Source: Micromonospora sp. C31 (GTDB lineage: Bacteria; Actinomycetota; Actinomycetes; Mycobacteriales; Micromonosporaceae). Taken from it: a DNA stretch of 64,000 bases. The translations under genes and the position numbers were made by a program. This document shows, one piece after another, positions 42,005 to 50,681 of this stretch; positions within the stretch are counted from its first letter, which is position 1; each line of letters starts with the position of its first letter. The stretch covers positions 1-64,000 of the forward strand of contig NZ_JAGPXN010000015.1 of NCBI RefSeq assembly GCF_018070575.1, in the 5' to 3' direction. Under the pieces are notes generated by a model. That model searched no databases. It was given only the letters and a program-made list of their open reading frames with translations, and was not told the origin of the DNA.

Positions 42005-42844
42005 TCAACCGCCCGGATTCTCCATCCGGCCGGAGACCACGCTCTCGGCGATCGCCGACATCTCCTCGTCGGTGAGCCGGTGGGTACCCTCCGCCGTCGC
42101 CGTCATGACCACCGGATAGATGCGCCGGATCAGGTCCGGGCCGCCGGTCGCGGTGTCGTCGTCGGCCGCGTCGTAGAGCGCCTCCACCGCGAGCCGGACC
42201 GCCTCGTCGATGGAGAGCCCCGGCTGGAAGCGCTTCTTCAACGCCGACCGGGCGAACAGCGAGCCGGAGCCGATCGCGTCGTAGCCGGTCTCCTCGTAGG
42301 GGCCACCGGTGACGTCGAAGCTGAAGATCCGCCCGGCGCGCGCCGGATCCTTCGCGGCCAGGTCGAACCCGGCGAAGAGCGGGATCACCGCGAGACCCTG
42401 CATCGCGGCGCCCAGGTTGCCGCGGATCATCGAGGCGAGGCGGTTGGCCTTGCCGTCGAGCGAGAGCATCGCGCCCTCGATCTTCTCGTAGTGCTCCAAC
42501 TCCACCTGGAACAGTCGCATCAGCTCGATGCCGATCCCCGCCGTGCCGGCGATGCCGACCAGGGAGTGCGCGTCGGCCGGGTGCACCTTCTCGATGTCGC
42601 GCTGGGCGATCAGGTTGCCCATGGTGGCCCGCCGGTCGCCGGCCATCACGACGCCGCCGGCTGCCGAGATCGCCACGATGGTCGTCGCGTGCGGCGCCAT
42701 GTCCGCGGCCATCCCCGGCGGCAGGGGCCGGCGGCCGGGCAGCATCTCGGGGGCCACCCTGCTCAGGAACGAGGTGAAGGAGGACGTCCCCGCGTTGGTG
42801 AACACATCTGGTAGACGCCCGGATGGATCAAAACCCGCTGCCAC
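42005..42844 (-). CDS. prcB: Proteasome beta subunit (catalytic)
   Basis: 279 residues. A 53-residue propeptide (SSFTSFLSRVAPEMLPGR, ending MAPHA) precedes the nucleophile Thr54 at TTIVAISAAGGVVMAGDRR; self-cleavage exposes it in the assembled core. The GTG at 42844 follows GAGAGGA. Its first 82 bases overlap the tail of the endonuclease VII frame, and prcA follows after 60 bp. Under normal circumstances pup directly precedes prcB; here the endonuclease gene lies between. Confidence 0.95.
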   Translation of the reverse strand: MAAGFDPSGRLPDVFTNAGTSSFTSFLSRVAPEMLPGRRPLPPGMAADMAPHATTIVAISAAGGVVMAGDRRATMGNLIAQRDIEKVHPADAHSLVGIAGTAGIGIELMRLFQVELEHYEKIEGAMLSLDGKANRLASMIRGNLGAAMQGLAVIPLFAGFDLAAKDPARAGRIFSFDVTGGPYEETGYDAIGSGSLFARSALKKRFQPGLSIDEAVRLAVEALYDAADDDTATGGPDLIRRIYPVVMTATAEGTHRLTDEEMSAIAESVVSGRMENPGG

Positions 42845-43448
42845 GTGGTTCCTCTCAGATATGTGATCGCCTCCGCCAGCCGCGACTGATCGTCACGGAA
42901 CTGGCCGAGACCACCGTTGCAGTTGAAGCACAATATCCCGCGCACCCACCCGGTGCGATGGTCGTGGTCGAGATGTTGCGGGTCCGCACCGCCACAGATC
43001 GCGCAGACCCCGCCCTGCTCGGCCAGGAGCTCCTGGAACTCCTTCTCCCCGATGCCGTAGCGCCGCCGCAGGTGGTATTCACGACTGCCGCCGTGGAGCC
43101 GCGTCCGCGACTCCCTGCCCTTCTCGTTGTGGCAGGGCTTGCAGTATCGGCCGTGGCCACCCGCCCGGATCGGTTGCGGGGAAAGTCCGCCAGCACCTTG
43201 ACCGCATCGCAAGCCGGACACCGGCGGTACCCCGCTGGCACCGCCGATAGCTGACGCACCTCACGCCCATCCCGTTCCCGGGCGCGCTTCGCGTAGCTGG
43301 CCTTCGAACGCGCATTGAAGCACGGTTTGCAGTAGCTGCCTCGACCGTCTGGTCTCCTGCTGTTGGCGCAGAAGTCCGCTAAGGGCTTCCACATGCCGCA
43401 GTCGCGGCAGGGACGCTCACCGTTTCGGTCATCCCACTGCCCAGACAT
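42763..43448 (-). pseudogene. Endonuclease VII-type HNH gene, frameshifted
   Basis: Two overlapping frames form one protein. The first (from 43448) has a Cys-rich repeat CRDCGMWKPLADF...GSYCKPC and the start of a second, CPACDAVKVLADF. The second frame completes that repeat (GRYCKPCHNEKGRES) and adds the HNH core CAICGGADPQHLDHDHRTGWVRG with CFNCNGGLG. The shift lies in a G/C run near 43159-43167, where one base appears to be missing. The Cys pairs bind zinc as in T4 endonuclease VII-like resolvases and HNH nickases. It begins 21 bp after pup and overlaps prcB. Either a pseudogene or a sequencing error. Confidence 0.85.
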
Positions 43449-43469
43449 GCCCGAAATGCCAGGTAGAAC

Positions 43470-43685
43470 CTATTCACCCCCTTTCTGTACGTAACCGCGC
43501 ACGAATTCCTCGGCGTTCTCCTCCAGGACGGAGTCGATCTCGTCGAGCAGGTCGTCGACGTCCTCGGTGATCTCGGCGTGCCGTTCCGCCACCTCCGGGT
43601 TCGCCTCGGTGGTGGCGTCCTCGATCTCCTCGCCCTGACGCGACTTGCCCGACTGCGACTGCCCGCCGCTGTCACGAGTGGCCAT
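43470..43685 (-). CDS. pup: Prokaryotic ubiquitin-like protein Pup
   Basis: 71 residues, mostly disordered, with the helical region VDDLLDEIDSVLEENAEEF that binds the Arc/Mpa coiled coil. It ends GYVQKGGE, so the C-terminal residue is already Glu and can be ligated by PafA without deamidation by Dop; as I recall, M. tuberculosis Pup ends in Gln. The ATG at 43685 (MATRDSGG) fits the family; an upstream in-frame start at 43700 adds five residues. Confidence 0.95.
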   Translation of the reverse strand: MATRDSGGQSQSGKSRQGEEIEDATTEANPEVAERHAEITEDVDDLLDEIDSVLEENAEEFVRGYVQKGGE

Positions 43686-43791
43686 TGCTGCCTCCTCCAC
43701 GATCGCCCTGCGATCAACTTACCTCGCGCAGGCGACGAAAAGCCCGCCGCGCGCCGGCTTCGGCACACGGCGGGCAATCGGCAACGACGCC

Positions 43792-45309
43792 TCAGCCGCC
43801 GGTGAGGGTCTCCAACAGGTCCTTCGCGCTGGGGCAGCGGTCGAAGAGCGCACCCACGTGCTTGCGGGTGCCGCGCTCCGGCTCCATCATCGGCACCCGC
43901 ACCAGCGACTCCCGGCCGACGTCGAAGATCACCGAGTCCCAGCTCGCCGCGACGACCTCGGAGGCGTACTGGGCCAGGCAACGGCCGCGGAAGTAGGCCC
44001 GGGTGTCCTCCGGCGGCTCGGTCATCGCGGTACGGGTCTGCTCGTCGTCGAGCAGCGTCTTCATCGCGCCCCGGGAGACCAGCCGATGGTAGAGGCCCTT
44101 CTCGGGGCGGACGTCGGAGTATTGCAGGTCGACCAGCTGGAGCTTGTGCGAGCCCCAGCCGAGCTGCTCGCGCTCCCGGTAGCCCTCCAGCAGCCGCAGC
44201 TTGGCCACCCAGTCCAGCTCGTCGGCGCAGAGCATGACGTCGCGGCCCAGCCTGTCCAGCACGTGCTCCCAGCGGGCGAGCACGTCGAGAGTCTGCTCGT
44301 CGGCGTCGGTGCCGTAGCGGTCGTCCACGAAGGACCGGACCCGCTCGTAGTAGGCCCACTGCACGTCCAGGGCGGTCAGTCGCCGTCCGTCACGCAGCCG
44401 CATCCGGTGCGTCAGGCTCGGATCGTGGCTGACGGCGCGCAGTTCGCTGACCGGGTCGGCGATGCCGAGGTCGGCGCCGAGCGCCTTCTCCTCGATCATT
44501 GTGAGGATCAGCGCCGTGGTGCCGACCTTGAGGTACGTGGAGATCTCCGACAGGTTCGCGTCGCCGATGATGACGTGCAGCCGGCGGTACTTGTCGGCGT
44601 CGGCGTGCGGCTCGTCGCGGGTGTTGATGATCGGCCGCTTGAGGGTGGTCTCCAGGCCGACCTCGACCTCGAAGAAGTCCGCACGCTGGGAGATCTGGAA
44701 GCCGTTCTGCCCGCCGTCCTGGCCGATGCCGACCCGGCCGGCGCCGCAGACGATCTGCCGGGTCACGAAGAACGGCGTCAGGTACGCGACGATGTCGGCG
44801 AACGGCGTCTGGCGGCGCATCAGGTAGTTCTCGTGCGAGCCGTAGCTGGCGCCCTTGTTGTCGGTGTTGTTCTTGTAGAGGTGGATCGGCTGGGTGCCGG
44901 GGATCGTGGCGGCGCGGCGGGCCGCCTCGGCCATCACCCGCTCCCCCGCCTTGTCCCAGCGCACCACGTCCAGGGGGTTGGTCACCTCGGGCGTGGAGTA
45001 TTCCGGGTGGGCGTGGTCGACGTAGAGCCGCGCCCCGTTGGTGAGTATCACGTTGGCCAGCCCGAGGTCCTCGTCGGCGAGCGCCTCGGCCGGGTCGTAC
45101 GCGGCGCCGGAGTAGGTGAAGCCGCGCGCGTCCCGCAGCGGCGACTCCTCCTCGTAGTCCCAGCGGGCGCGGCCGCCCCGGTTGAGTTCCGGGCGTGCCC
45201 CGTAGGCGTTGACCACCTGCGAGGAGGTGACCATGGGGTTGGCCCCGGCCTGGCCGGGAACGGAGATGCCGTACTCGACCTCGGTGCCCATGATCCGTCT
45301 TACGCTCAT
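43792..45309 (-). CDS. dop: Depupylase/deamidase Dop
   Basis: 505 residues, homologous to PafA with the N-terminal MGTEVEYGISVPGQAGANP and SYGSHENYL segments, and with the extra Dop loop in the N-terminal 90 residues. Since Pup here ends in Glu, Dop is needed mainly for removing Pup from substrates. The ATG follows GGTAGGTCG. It precedes pup in the operon and follows arc after a strong terminator. Confidence 0.95.
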   Translation of the reverse strand: MSVRRIMGTEVEYGISVPGQAGANPMVTSSQVVNAYGARPELNRGGRARWDYEEESPLRDARGFTYSGAAYDPAEALADEDLGLANVILTNGARLYVDHAHPEYSTPEVTNPLDVVRWDKAGERVMAEAARRAATIPGTQPIHLYKNNTDNKGASYGSHENYLMRRQTPFADIVAYLTPFFVTRQIVCGAGRVGIGQDGGQNGFQISQRADFFEVEVGLETTLKRPIINTRDEPHADADKYRRLHVIIGDANLSEISTYLKVGTTALILTMIEEKALGADLGIADPVSELRAVSHDPSLTHRMRLRDGRRLTALDVQWAYYERVRSFVDDRYGTDADEQTLDVLARWEHVLDRLGRDVMLCADELDWVAKLRLLEGYREREQLGWGSHKLQLVDLQYSDVRPEKGLYHRLVSRGAMKTLLDDEQTRTAMTEPPEDTRAYFRGRCLAQYASEVVAASWDSVIFDVGRESLVRVPMMEPERGTRKHVGALFDRCPSAKDLLETLTGG

Positions 45310-45424
45310 CGACCTACCCGCTTCGCTCGCCCGACCCGGTCCCCCGTCACGTCGAGCGTAGTCGGCCGCGCGGCGGAAGGGGGCGCGGCGGACCGGGCGA
45401 CGGGGCCCGGCGGCAGGCGCGGGA

Positions 45425-45467
45425 CGGCACTGGGCCCGTGACGCGTCGCGTCACGGGCCCAGTGCCG
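45425..45467 (-). terminator. Terminator of arc/mpa
   Basis: A perfect 20-bp inverted repeat with a 3-nt loop begins 8 bp after the arc stop. It is one of the strongest hairpins in the window and separates arc from dop-pup-prcBA. Confidence 0.88.
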
Positions 45468-45474
45468 GTGTCCG

Positions 45475-47256
45475 TCAGAGGTACTGGCCGGTGTTGCTGG
45501 CGGTCTCGATGGACCGGCCGGCATCGGTGCCCTTTCCGCCGGAGACGAGCGTGCGGATGTAGACGATCCGCTCGCCCTTCTTGCCGGAGATGCGGGCCCA
45601 GTCGTCGGGGTTGGTGGTGTTGGGCAGGTCCTCGTTCTCGCGGAACTCGTCGACGCAGGCGTCGAGGAGGTGCTGCAGGCGCAGGCCCTTGCGTCCGGAG
45701 GTGAGGAACTCCTTGATGGCCATCTTCTTGCCCCGGTCGACGATGTTCTGGATCATCGCGCCGGAGTTGAAGTCCTTGAAGTAGAGGACTTCCTTGTCGC
45801 CGTTGGCGTAGGTGACCTCGAGGAAGCGGTTCTCCTCGGTCTCCGAGTACATCCGCAGCACGACCGCGTCGATCATCGCCGCGACGGTGGCCTGGGGGTC
45901 GCCGCCGTGCTCGGCCAGGTCGTCCGGGTGCAGGGGCAGCCCGGAGAGGATGTACTTGGAGAAGATGTCCTTGGCCGCCTCGGCGTCCGGTCGCTCGATC
46001 TTGATCTTCACGTCGAGTCGGCCGGGGCGCAGGATCGCCGGGTCGATCATGTCTTCCCGGTTGGAGGCGCCGATGACGATGACGTTCTCCAGCCCCTCGA
46101 CACCGTCGATCTCACTGAGCAGCTGCGGGACGATGGTGTTCTCGACGTCGGAGGAGACGCCGGAGCCGCGGGTGCGGAAGATCGAGTCCATCTCGTCGAA
46201 GAACACGATGACCGGGGTGCCCTCGCCCGCCTTCTCACGGGCGCGCTGGAAGATCAACCGGATGTGCCGCTCGGTCTCGCCGACGTACTTGTTGAGCAGC
46301 TCCGGGCCCTTGATGTTGAGGAAGAAGCTGGTGTGCTTCTCCTTGCCCTCCCGCTCGGCGATCTTCTTCGCCAGCGAGTTGGCCACCGCCTTGGCGATCA
46401 GCGTCTTGCCGCAGCCGGGCGGACCGTAGAGCAGGATGCCCTTCGGCGGGCGGAGCTGGTGCTCGCGGAACAGGTCGGCGTGCAGGAAGGGCAGTTCCAC
46501 CGCGTCGCGGATCTGCTCGATCTGCGAGTGCAGGCCACCGATGTCGGTGTAGTCGACGTCGGGCACCTCCTCCAGGACCAGTTCCTCGACCTCGCTCTTC
46601 GGGATCCGCTCGTACGCGTACGCCGAACGGGGCTCGATCATGAGCGAGTCGCCGGCCCTGATCGGCGCGCCGATCAGGGTGTCGGCGAGGTGCACGATGC
46701 GCTCCTCGTCGGCGTGCGAGACCACCAGGGCCCGGTCGCCCGGGCTGCCGTCGGGACCCGCGAGGATCTCCTTGAGCATCGCCACCTCGCCGACCCGCTC
46801 GAAACCGAACGCGTCGACGATGTTGAGCGCGTCGTTGAGCAGGACCTCCTGGCCGCGCCGCAGCTCGGCGACGTCCAGCGAGGGCGAGACGGCGACGCGG
46901 AGCTTGCGTCCGCCGGTGAAGACGTCCACCGTGCCGTCGTCGTGCCGCGCGAGGAAGACGCCGTAACCACTCGGCGGTTGCGCGAGGCGGTCGATCTCCT
47001 CCTTGAGCGTCACGATCTGCGCGCGAGCCTCCTTGAGGGTGCTCACGAGCCGGTCGTTGTTCTCGGTCAGCCGCGCCAACTGTGCCTGGGTGGCCGCCAG
47101 CCGCTCTTCGAGCTGCCGGACGTGTCGGGGGCTTTCGGTCAACTTGCGCCGCACCAGAGCGAGTTCCTCTTGAAGGAACGCGACCTGCGTGGAGAGATCG
47201 TGGGCCTCCTTCTCCCACCGTGCGGCGCGCGAGTCCGCGTCGTCGCTGCGTGCCAC
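45475..47256 (-). CDS. arc: Proteasome-activating AAA+ ATPase Arc/Mpa
   Basis: 593 residues. Order: N-terminal coiled coil (about 15-85) that captures Pup, tandem OB domains, and the AAA+ module with Walker A GPPGCGKT, Walker B VIVFFDEMDS and SRH ASNREDMIDPAILRPGR. It ends TGQYL, with the penultimate Tyr that docks into the alpha ring. The ring unfolds pupylated proteins and feeds them to PrcAB. The GTG at 47256 follows GGGAGGTGGGAC; much longer open sequence upstream runs into the ferredoxin gene and is not used. Confidence 0.96.
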   Translation of the reverse strand: MARSDDADSRAARWEKEAHDLSTQVAFLQEELALVRRKLTESPRHVRQLEERLAATQAQLARLTENNDRLVSTLKEARAQIVTLKEEIDRLAQPPSGYGVFLARHDDGTVDVFTGGRKLRVAVSPSLDVAELRRGQEVLLNDALNIVDAFGFERVGEVAMLKEILAGPDGSPGDRALVVSHADEERIVHLADTLIGAPIRAGDSLMIEPRSAYAYERIPKSEVEELVLEEVPDVDYTDIGGLHSQIEQIRDAVELPFLHADLFREHQLRPPKGILLYGPPGCGKTLIAKAVANSLAKKIAEREGKEKHTSFFLNIKGPELLNKYVGETERHIRLIFQRAREKAGEGTPVIVFFDEMDSIFRTRGSGVSSDVENTIVPQLLSEIDGVEGLENVIVIGASNREDMIDPAILRPGRLDVKIKIERPDAEAAKDIFSKYILSGLPLHPDDLAEHGGDPQATVAAMIDAVVLRMYSETEENRFLEVTYANGDKEVLYFKDFNSGAMIQNIVDRGKKMAIKEFLTSGRKGLRLQHLLDACVDEFRENEDLPNTTNPDDWARISGKKGERIVYIRTLVSGGKGTDAGRSIETASNTGQYL

Positions 47257-47433
47257 GTCCCACCTCCCCGGGGGGCTTGAACGTTCTGCCCTAACACTAG
47301 CCGCTATGAGGCCGATTCGGTCCCACGCAACGCCCTCGTCACCGAACCTTGATCGCGAAGGGTGGCCCCGAGGGCCGGTCCGCGCGTTCGGGTACCGTCG
47401 GTGCGTGGCACGGGAGAACATGGGGGGTGCGCC

Positions 47434-47730
47434 GTGGCGGAGGTCGTGACGGATCAGCTGAAGGTCTGGGTTGACCAGGATCTCTGCACGGGCGACGGGC
47501 TCTGCGTGCAGTACGCGCCCGAGGTCTTCGAGTTCGACGTCGACGGGCTGGCCTACGTCAAGGGCTCCGACGGCGAGCTGCGGGTGGCGCCGGGCAGCCG
47601 GGTCGACGTGCCGGAGCACCTGCGCCTCGAGGTCATCGACTCGGCGAAGGAGTGCCCGGGCGAGTGCATCCACGTGGTGCGCGGCAGCGACGGCGTCGAG
47701 GTGGCCGGCCCGGAGGCCGAGGAGGGCTGA
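47434..47730 (+). CDS. Ferredoxin, [3Fe-4S] type
   Basis: 98 residues. Cys18 and Cys24 flank TGDGL, where a non-Cys residue stands at the position of the second ligand, and CPGEC lies at 74-78; this spacing suits a [3Fe-4S] ferredoxin of the kind that serves cytochromes P450. Acidic overall. The GTG follows GGGGGG; TACCGT near 47393 could be its -10 box. No redox partner is encoded close by. Confidence 0.87.
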   Translation: MAEVVTDQLKVWVDQDLCTGDGLCVQYAPEVFEFDVDGLAYVKGSDGELRVAPGSRVDVPEHLRLEVIDSAKECPGECIHVVRGSDGVEVAGPEAEEG

Positions 47731-47802
47731 GGGCCCGGCCTCCGCCTCGCCGGGAGGACGAGCCGGCGCGCGACCCACCGGCGGAGACGCCGGGCGTACG
47801 GC

Positions 47803-48375
47803 TCAGAGCATCGGGCGGCCGACCACCGAGGCGACCAGGCGGGCGAACTCCTCCAGCCGGGCGATCTGTCCGGCGCCGCCGTCGTCGAGCGTCTTGCCGA
47901 AGCGCAGCGCGTCGTGCCGGGGCCCACCCGTCGCCTCGTCGGTGGGCGGCGCCTCGTCCAGCGAGGTGAGCAGCAGATAGACGTCGATGCTGTCGACCCG
48001 GATCCCGCCGTCCTCGTCGCGGGTCAGCCGGCGTCGGCAGCCGACCTCCGTCACGGTGGAGACCGGCACCACCCGCAGCGACGAGGTCATCGATCCCGGT
48101 GGTCCCTCCCCCGGCGGCACGTCCTCGCCGTGCCAGAGGACGAGGCGGCTGCCGTCGCAGACCACGACCTCCTGCCACACCCCGTTGACCTCGTTGACGA
48201 AGCGTTCCAGGGTGAAGCCGAGCACCGACGCGCCGCGCAGCACCCCGCCGAGCGCCTCCAGCGCGACGTCGGGGTCCCGCAGGTAGGCCCGCGCCGCCGA
48301 CTCGAGGTCCTGGTAGGGCGACCAGTCCGGGAACACCGCCGGCAGGTCGCCCCCGCCGAAGCCGGGCCGGCTCAT
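47803..48375 (-). CDS. Conserved hypothetical protein
   Basis: 190 residues, soluble, acidic at the N-terminus (PGFGGGDLPAVFPDWSPYQD), with alternating strands and helices. No catalytic motif is recognisable. Start ATG after GGGGAGGTGG. It sits between the TrmI operon and the proteasome locus and reads as an actinobacterial protein of unknown function. Confidence 0.75.
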   Translation of the reverse strand: MSRPGFGGGDLPAVFPDWSPYQDLESAARAYLRDPDVALEALGGVLRGASVLGFTLERFVNEVNGVWQEVVVCDGSRLVLWHGEDVPPGEGPPGSMTSSLRVVPVSTVTEVGCRRRLTRDEDGGIRVDSIDVYLLLTSLDEAPPTDEATGGPRHDALRFGKTLDDGGAGQIARLEEFARLVASVVGRPML

Positions 48376-48391
48376 TCCACCTCCCCGTGCC

Positions 48392-48419
48392 CGGCCCGCC
48401 GGCGCGCGCCGGCGGGCCG
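48392..48419 (-). terminator. Terminator of the M50-trmI unit
   Basis: A 28-nt perfect palindrome (two 14-base arms with no loop) lies 37 bp after the trmI stop. As RNA it would fold into a long GC hairpin. Confidence 0.75.
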
Positions 48420-48456
48420 AATCCGTCCGTTCACTCCTCGTCGCCCCGCCGCACCG

Positions 48457-49449
48457 TCACGACCGTTCCGTGTCCTCGGCCGCCGCCTGCTGGGCCGAGG
48501 CGACCGCCGCCTGCCTGGCGGCCTCCGCCTCGCGCAGCACCTGGCGACGTTCGGCGTACGCCTCGGCGCCCTTGCTGGGCTTGCGCCGCCGCGGCGGTGC
48601 GGTGACGCCGGGGGCGAGCTTACGCGCGGAGACCAGGAACGCGGTGTGCGCGATCATGCGGTGGTCCGGTCGCACGGCCAGGCCCTCGGCGTGCCAGTCA
48701 CGCACCAGCGACTCCCAGGCTCGCGGCTCGGTCCAGCCGCCGCGCTCGCGCAGCGCCTCGACCAGCTCGGACAGCTGAGGGGTGGTGGCGACGTAGCCGA
48801 TGAACACGCCGCCGGGCACCAGGGCCCGCTCGACCATGTCGAGGGTCTCCCACGGGGTGAGCATGTCGAGGATGATCCGGTCGAAGCCGGTCTCGGCGCA
48901 GCCGGCGACGTCACCGACGTGCAGGTGCCATGCGGGGTGCGGCCCGTTGAAGAACGCCTCGACGTTGCGCCGGGCGATCTGGGCGAAGTCGTCGCGCACC
49001 TCGAACGAGTGCAGCTCGCCCCCGGTGCCGACCGCGCGCAGCAGCGAGCAGGACAGCGCGCCGGAGCCGGCGCCGGCCTCGAGGACCTTGGCCCCGGGAA
49101 AGACGTCGCCCATGGCGACGATCTGGGCGGAGTCCTTCGGGTAGATCACCTGGGCGCCGCGCGGCATGGAGAGCACGTAGTCCGACAGCAGCGGCCGCAG
49201 GGCCAGGAACGCGGTGCCGCCGCCGGTGGTGGTGACCACACTGCCGTCCGGCAGGCCGATCAGCGCGTCGTGCTCGAGGATGCCGCGGTGGGTGTGGAAG
49301 GCCTTGCCGGGCTCCAGGGTGACCGTGTGCATCCGCCCCTTGGGGTCGGTCAGCTGCACCCGGTCGCCGGGCCGGAACGGGCCGCGGTGCACGGGGGGCA
49401 GCGCCGGGGTGCCGGGGTCGGCCGGGACGGCGGGGGGAGTTGCGGTCAC
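48457..49449 (-). CDS. trmI: tRNA (adenine-58-N1)-methyltransferase TrmI
   Basis: 330 residues. A small N-terminal beta domain (GDRVQLTDPKGRMHTVTLEP) is followed by a Rossmann methyltransferase with the SAM loop VLEAGAGSGALSCSLLRAVG. It places m1A58 in the T-loop of tRNAs. The C-terminal Ala/Glu-rich tail is longer than the core. GTG start overlaps the protease stop (GTGA). A gene of this type also lies near mpa in mycobacteria. Confidence 0.94.
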   Translation of the reverse strand: MTATPPAVPADPGTPALPPVHRGPFRPGDRVQLTDPKGRMHTVTLEPGKAFHTHRGILEHDALIGLPDGSVVTTTGGGTAFLALRPLLSDYVLSMPRGAQVIYPKDSAQIVAMGDVFPGAKVLEAGAGSGALSCSLLRAVGTGGELHSFEVRDDFAQIARRNVEAFFNGPHPAWHLHVGDVAGCAETGFDRIILDMLTPWETLDMVERALVPGGVFIGYVATTPQLSELVEALRERGGWTEPRAWESLVRDWHAEGLAVRPDHRMIAHTAFLVSARKLAPGVTAPPRRRKPSKGAEAYAERRQVLREAEAARQAAVASAQQAAAEDTERS

Positions 49450-50600
49450 GTGTTCATCTTCCGTTTAGGTTCGAGGAGCTGAGCGAGATCCGCGATGTGC
49501 AGAACGCCCACGACATCTTCGCCTGAGGTCACCACGTACTGCGCGCCCGGGTGGGTCTGCACGGTCTCCATGACGCGTTCCCCGTCGAGCCCGACCGGCA
49601 TCGCCGGCAGGTTGGCCAGGGAGCGGGCCACCGCGTCGACGGCCAGCCACGGGCGGCGTTCCACGGGTACGGCCTGCGCGGCGGCGGGGTCGACCAGGGC
49701 GACCGGCCGCCCGGCGGTGTCGGTGACCACGAGGGCGGCGCCCGGGGTGGCCCCGTCGGCGCGGCGGCGGTGCGCCTCGGCCAGCGGCGTGCCGGTGGGC
49801 ACCGTGAGCACGGGCCGGGCCAGCCGGGACAGGTCGATCAGCGGGAATCGGCGGCTGATCCGGGCCATCCGGATCGACTGGCCGGCGCCACGCCACAGGG
49901 TGAACGCGACGAGCAGCATCAGCGGCAACGCCAGCGGCGCCAGGTCGCGGGTGAGGGTGAGCAGGACGACCAGCGCGGCGGTGCCGACGGCGACGGCACG
50001 CCCCACCCAGCCGGCGACCTCGGTGCCGCGGTGCCGGTCCTGGGTCAGCGCCCAGACCGCCGCCCGCAGCGCCCGGCCGCCGTCGAGCGGCAGCCCGGGC
50101 AGGCTGTTGAACAGCGCGACGATGACGTTGCTCACGGCGAGCTGGAACGCGAGCTGGTTGGCCAGGGTGCGGTCGGGCAGGGCGAGGGTGGCGGCGACCG
50201 CGAGCACGCCGAGCACGGCGGAGACGGCCGGGCCGGCGAGCGAGACCAGCAGGTCGATCCGGGGCGTCGGGGCGTCGCGGTCCATCTCGGTGTAGCCGCC
50301 GAGCAGCTCCAGGGTGATGCCGCGCACACCGATGCCGTAGCGGCGGGCGGTGAGGGCGTGGCCGAGCTCGTGCAGCAGCACCGAGCCGAGCAGGGAGACC
50401 ACGAAGCCGAAACCGATGAGGTAGCCGGCGAGCTGCGACAGGTCGAGCTGGCGGCGGGCGAACTCGGCGTACAGCACGGTCACCAGCACGGTGAGCAGCA
50501 CCATCGAGCTGTTGAGGTGCAGCGGCACCCCGAACACCCGGCCCACCCTCAGGCCGCCCCGCGCGTCGGGCCGGCGGCGCGGTCGCCTCGTCTGCTCCAT
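49446..50600 (-). CDS. M50 site-2 protease with CBS domains (Rip3-like)
   Basis: 384 residues. Membrane metalloprotease with the zinc site LLHELGHALTARR in the second helix and the third ligand in GLPLDGGRAL, then two CBS repeats from about residue 250 to the C-terminus that may bind adenylates. Site-2 proteases cleave membrane-bound regulators. TAGCAT 7 nt before the ATG indicates a leaderless start. Co-transcribed with trmI by overlap. Confidence 0.93.
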   Translation of the reverse strand: MEQTRRPRRRPDARGGLRVGRVFGVPLHLNSSMVLLTVLVTVLYAEFARRQLDLSQLAGYLIGFGFVVSLLGSVLLHELGHALTARRYGIGVRGITLELLGGYTEMDRDAPTPRIDLLVSLAGPAVSAVLGVLAVAATLALPDRTLANQLAFQLAVSNVIVALFNSLPGLPLDGGRALRAAVWALTQDRHRGTEVAGWVGRAVAVGTAALVVLLTLTRDLAPLALPLMLLVAFTLWRGAGQSIRMARISRRFPLIDLSRLARPVLTVPTGTPLAEAHRRRADGATPGAALVVTDTAGRPVALVDPAAAQAVPVERRPWLAVDAVARSLANLPAMPVGLDGERVMETVQTHPGAQYVVTSGEDVVGVLHIADLAQLLEPKRKMNT

Positions 50601-50607
50601 CGGATCG

Positions 50608-50613
50608 ATGCTA
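50608..50613 (-). promoter_or_regulatory. -10 box of the M50 protease gene (TAGCAT)
   Basis: TAGCAT on the minus strand, 7 nt before the ATG at 50600. Confidence 0.55.
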
Positions 50614-50668
50614 CGCGGCGGGGATCATGGGTCGGTGCGGCGACGGCGGTGGTGTCACACCGGTGCCC

Positions 50669-50674
50669 TAACCT
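50669..50674 (+). promoter_or_regulatory. -10 box of the RecB-like gene (TAACCT)
   Basis: TAACCT, 7 nt before the ATG at 50682. GTGTCACAC ends exactly 8 nt upstream of it and shares the TGTCA core of the PafBC box (5 of 9 positions), a weak match. Confidence 0.5.
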
Positions 50675-50681
50675 TCCGGGC

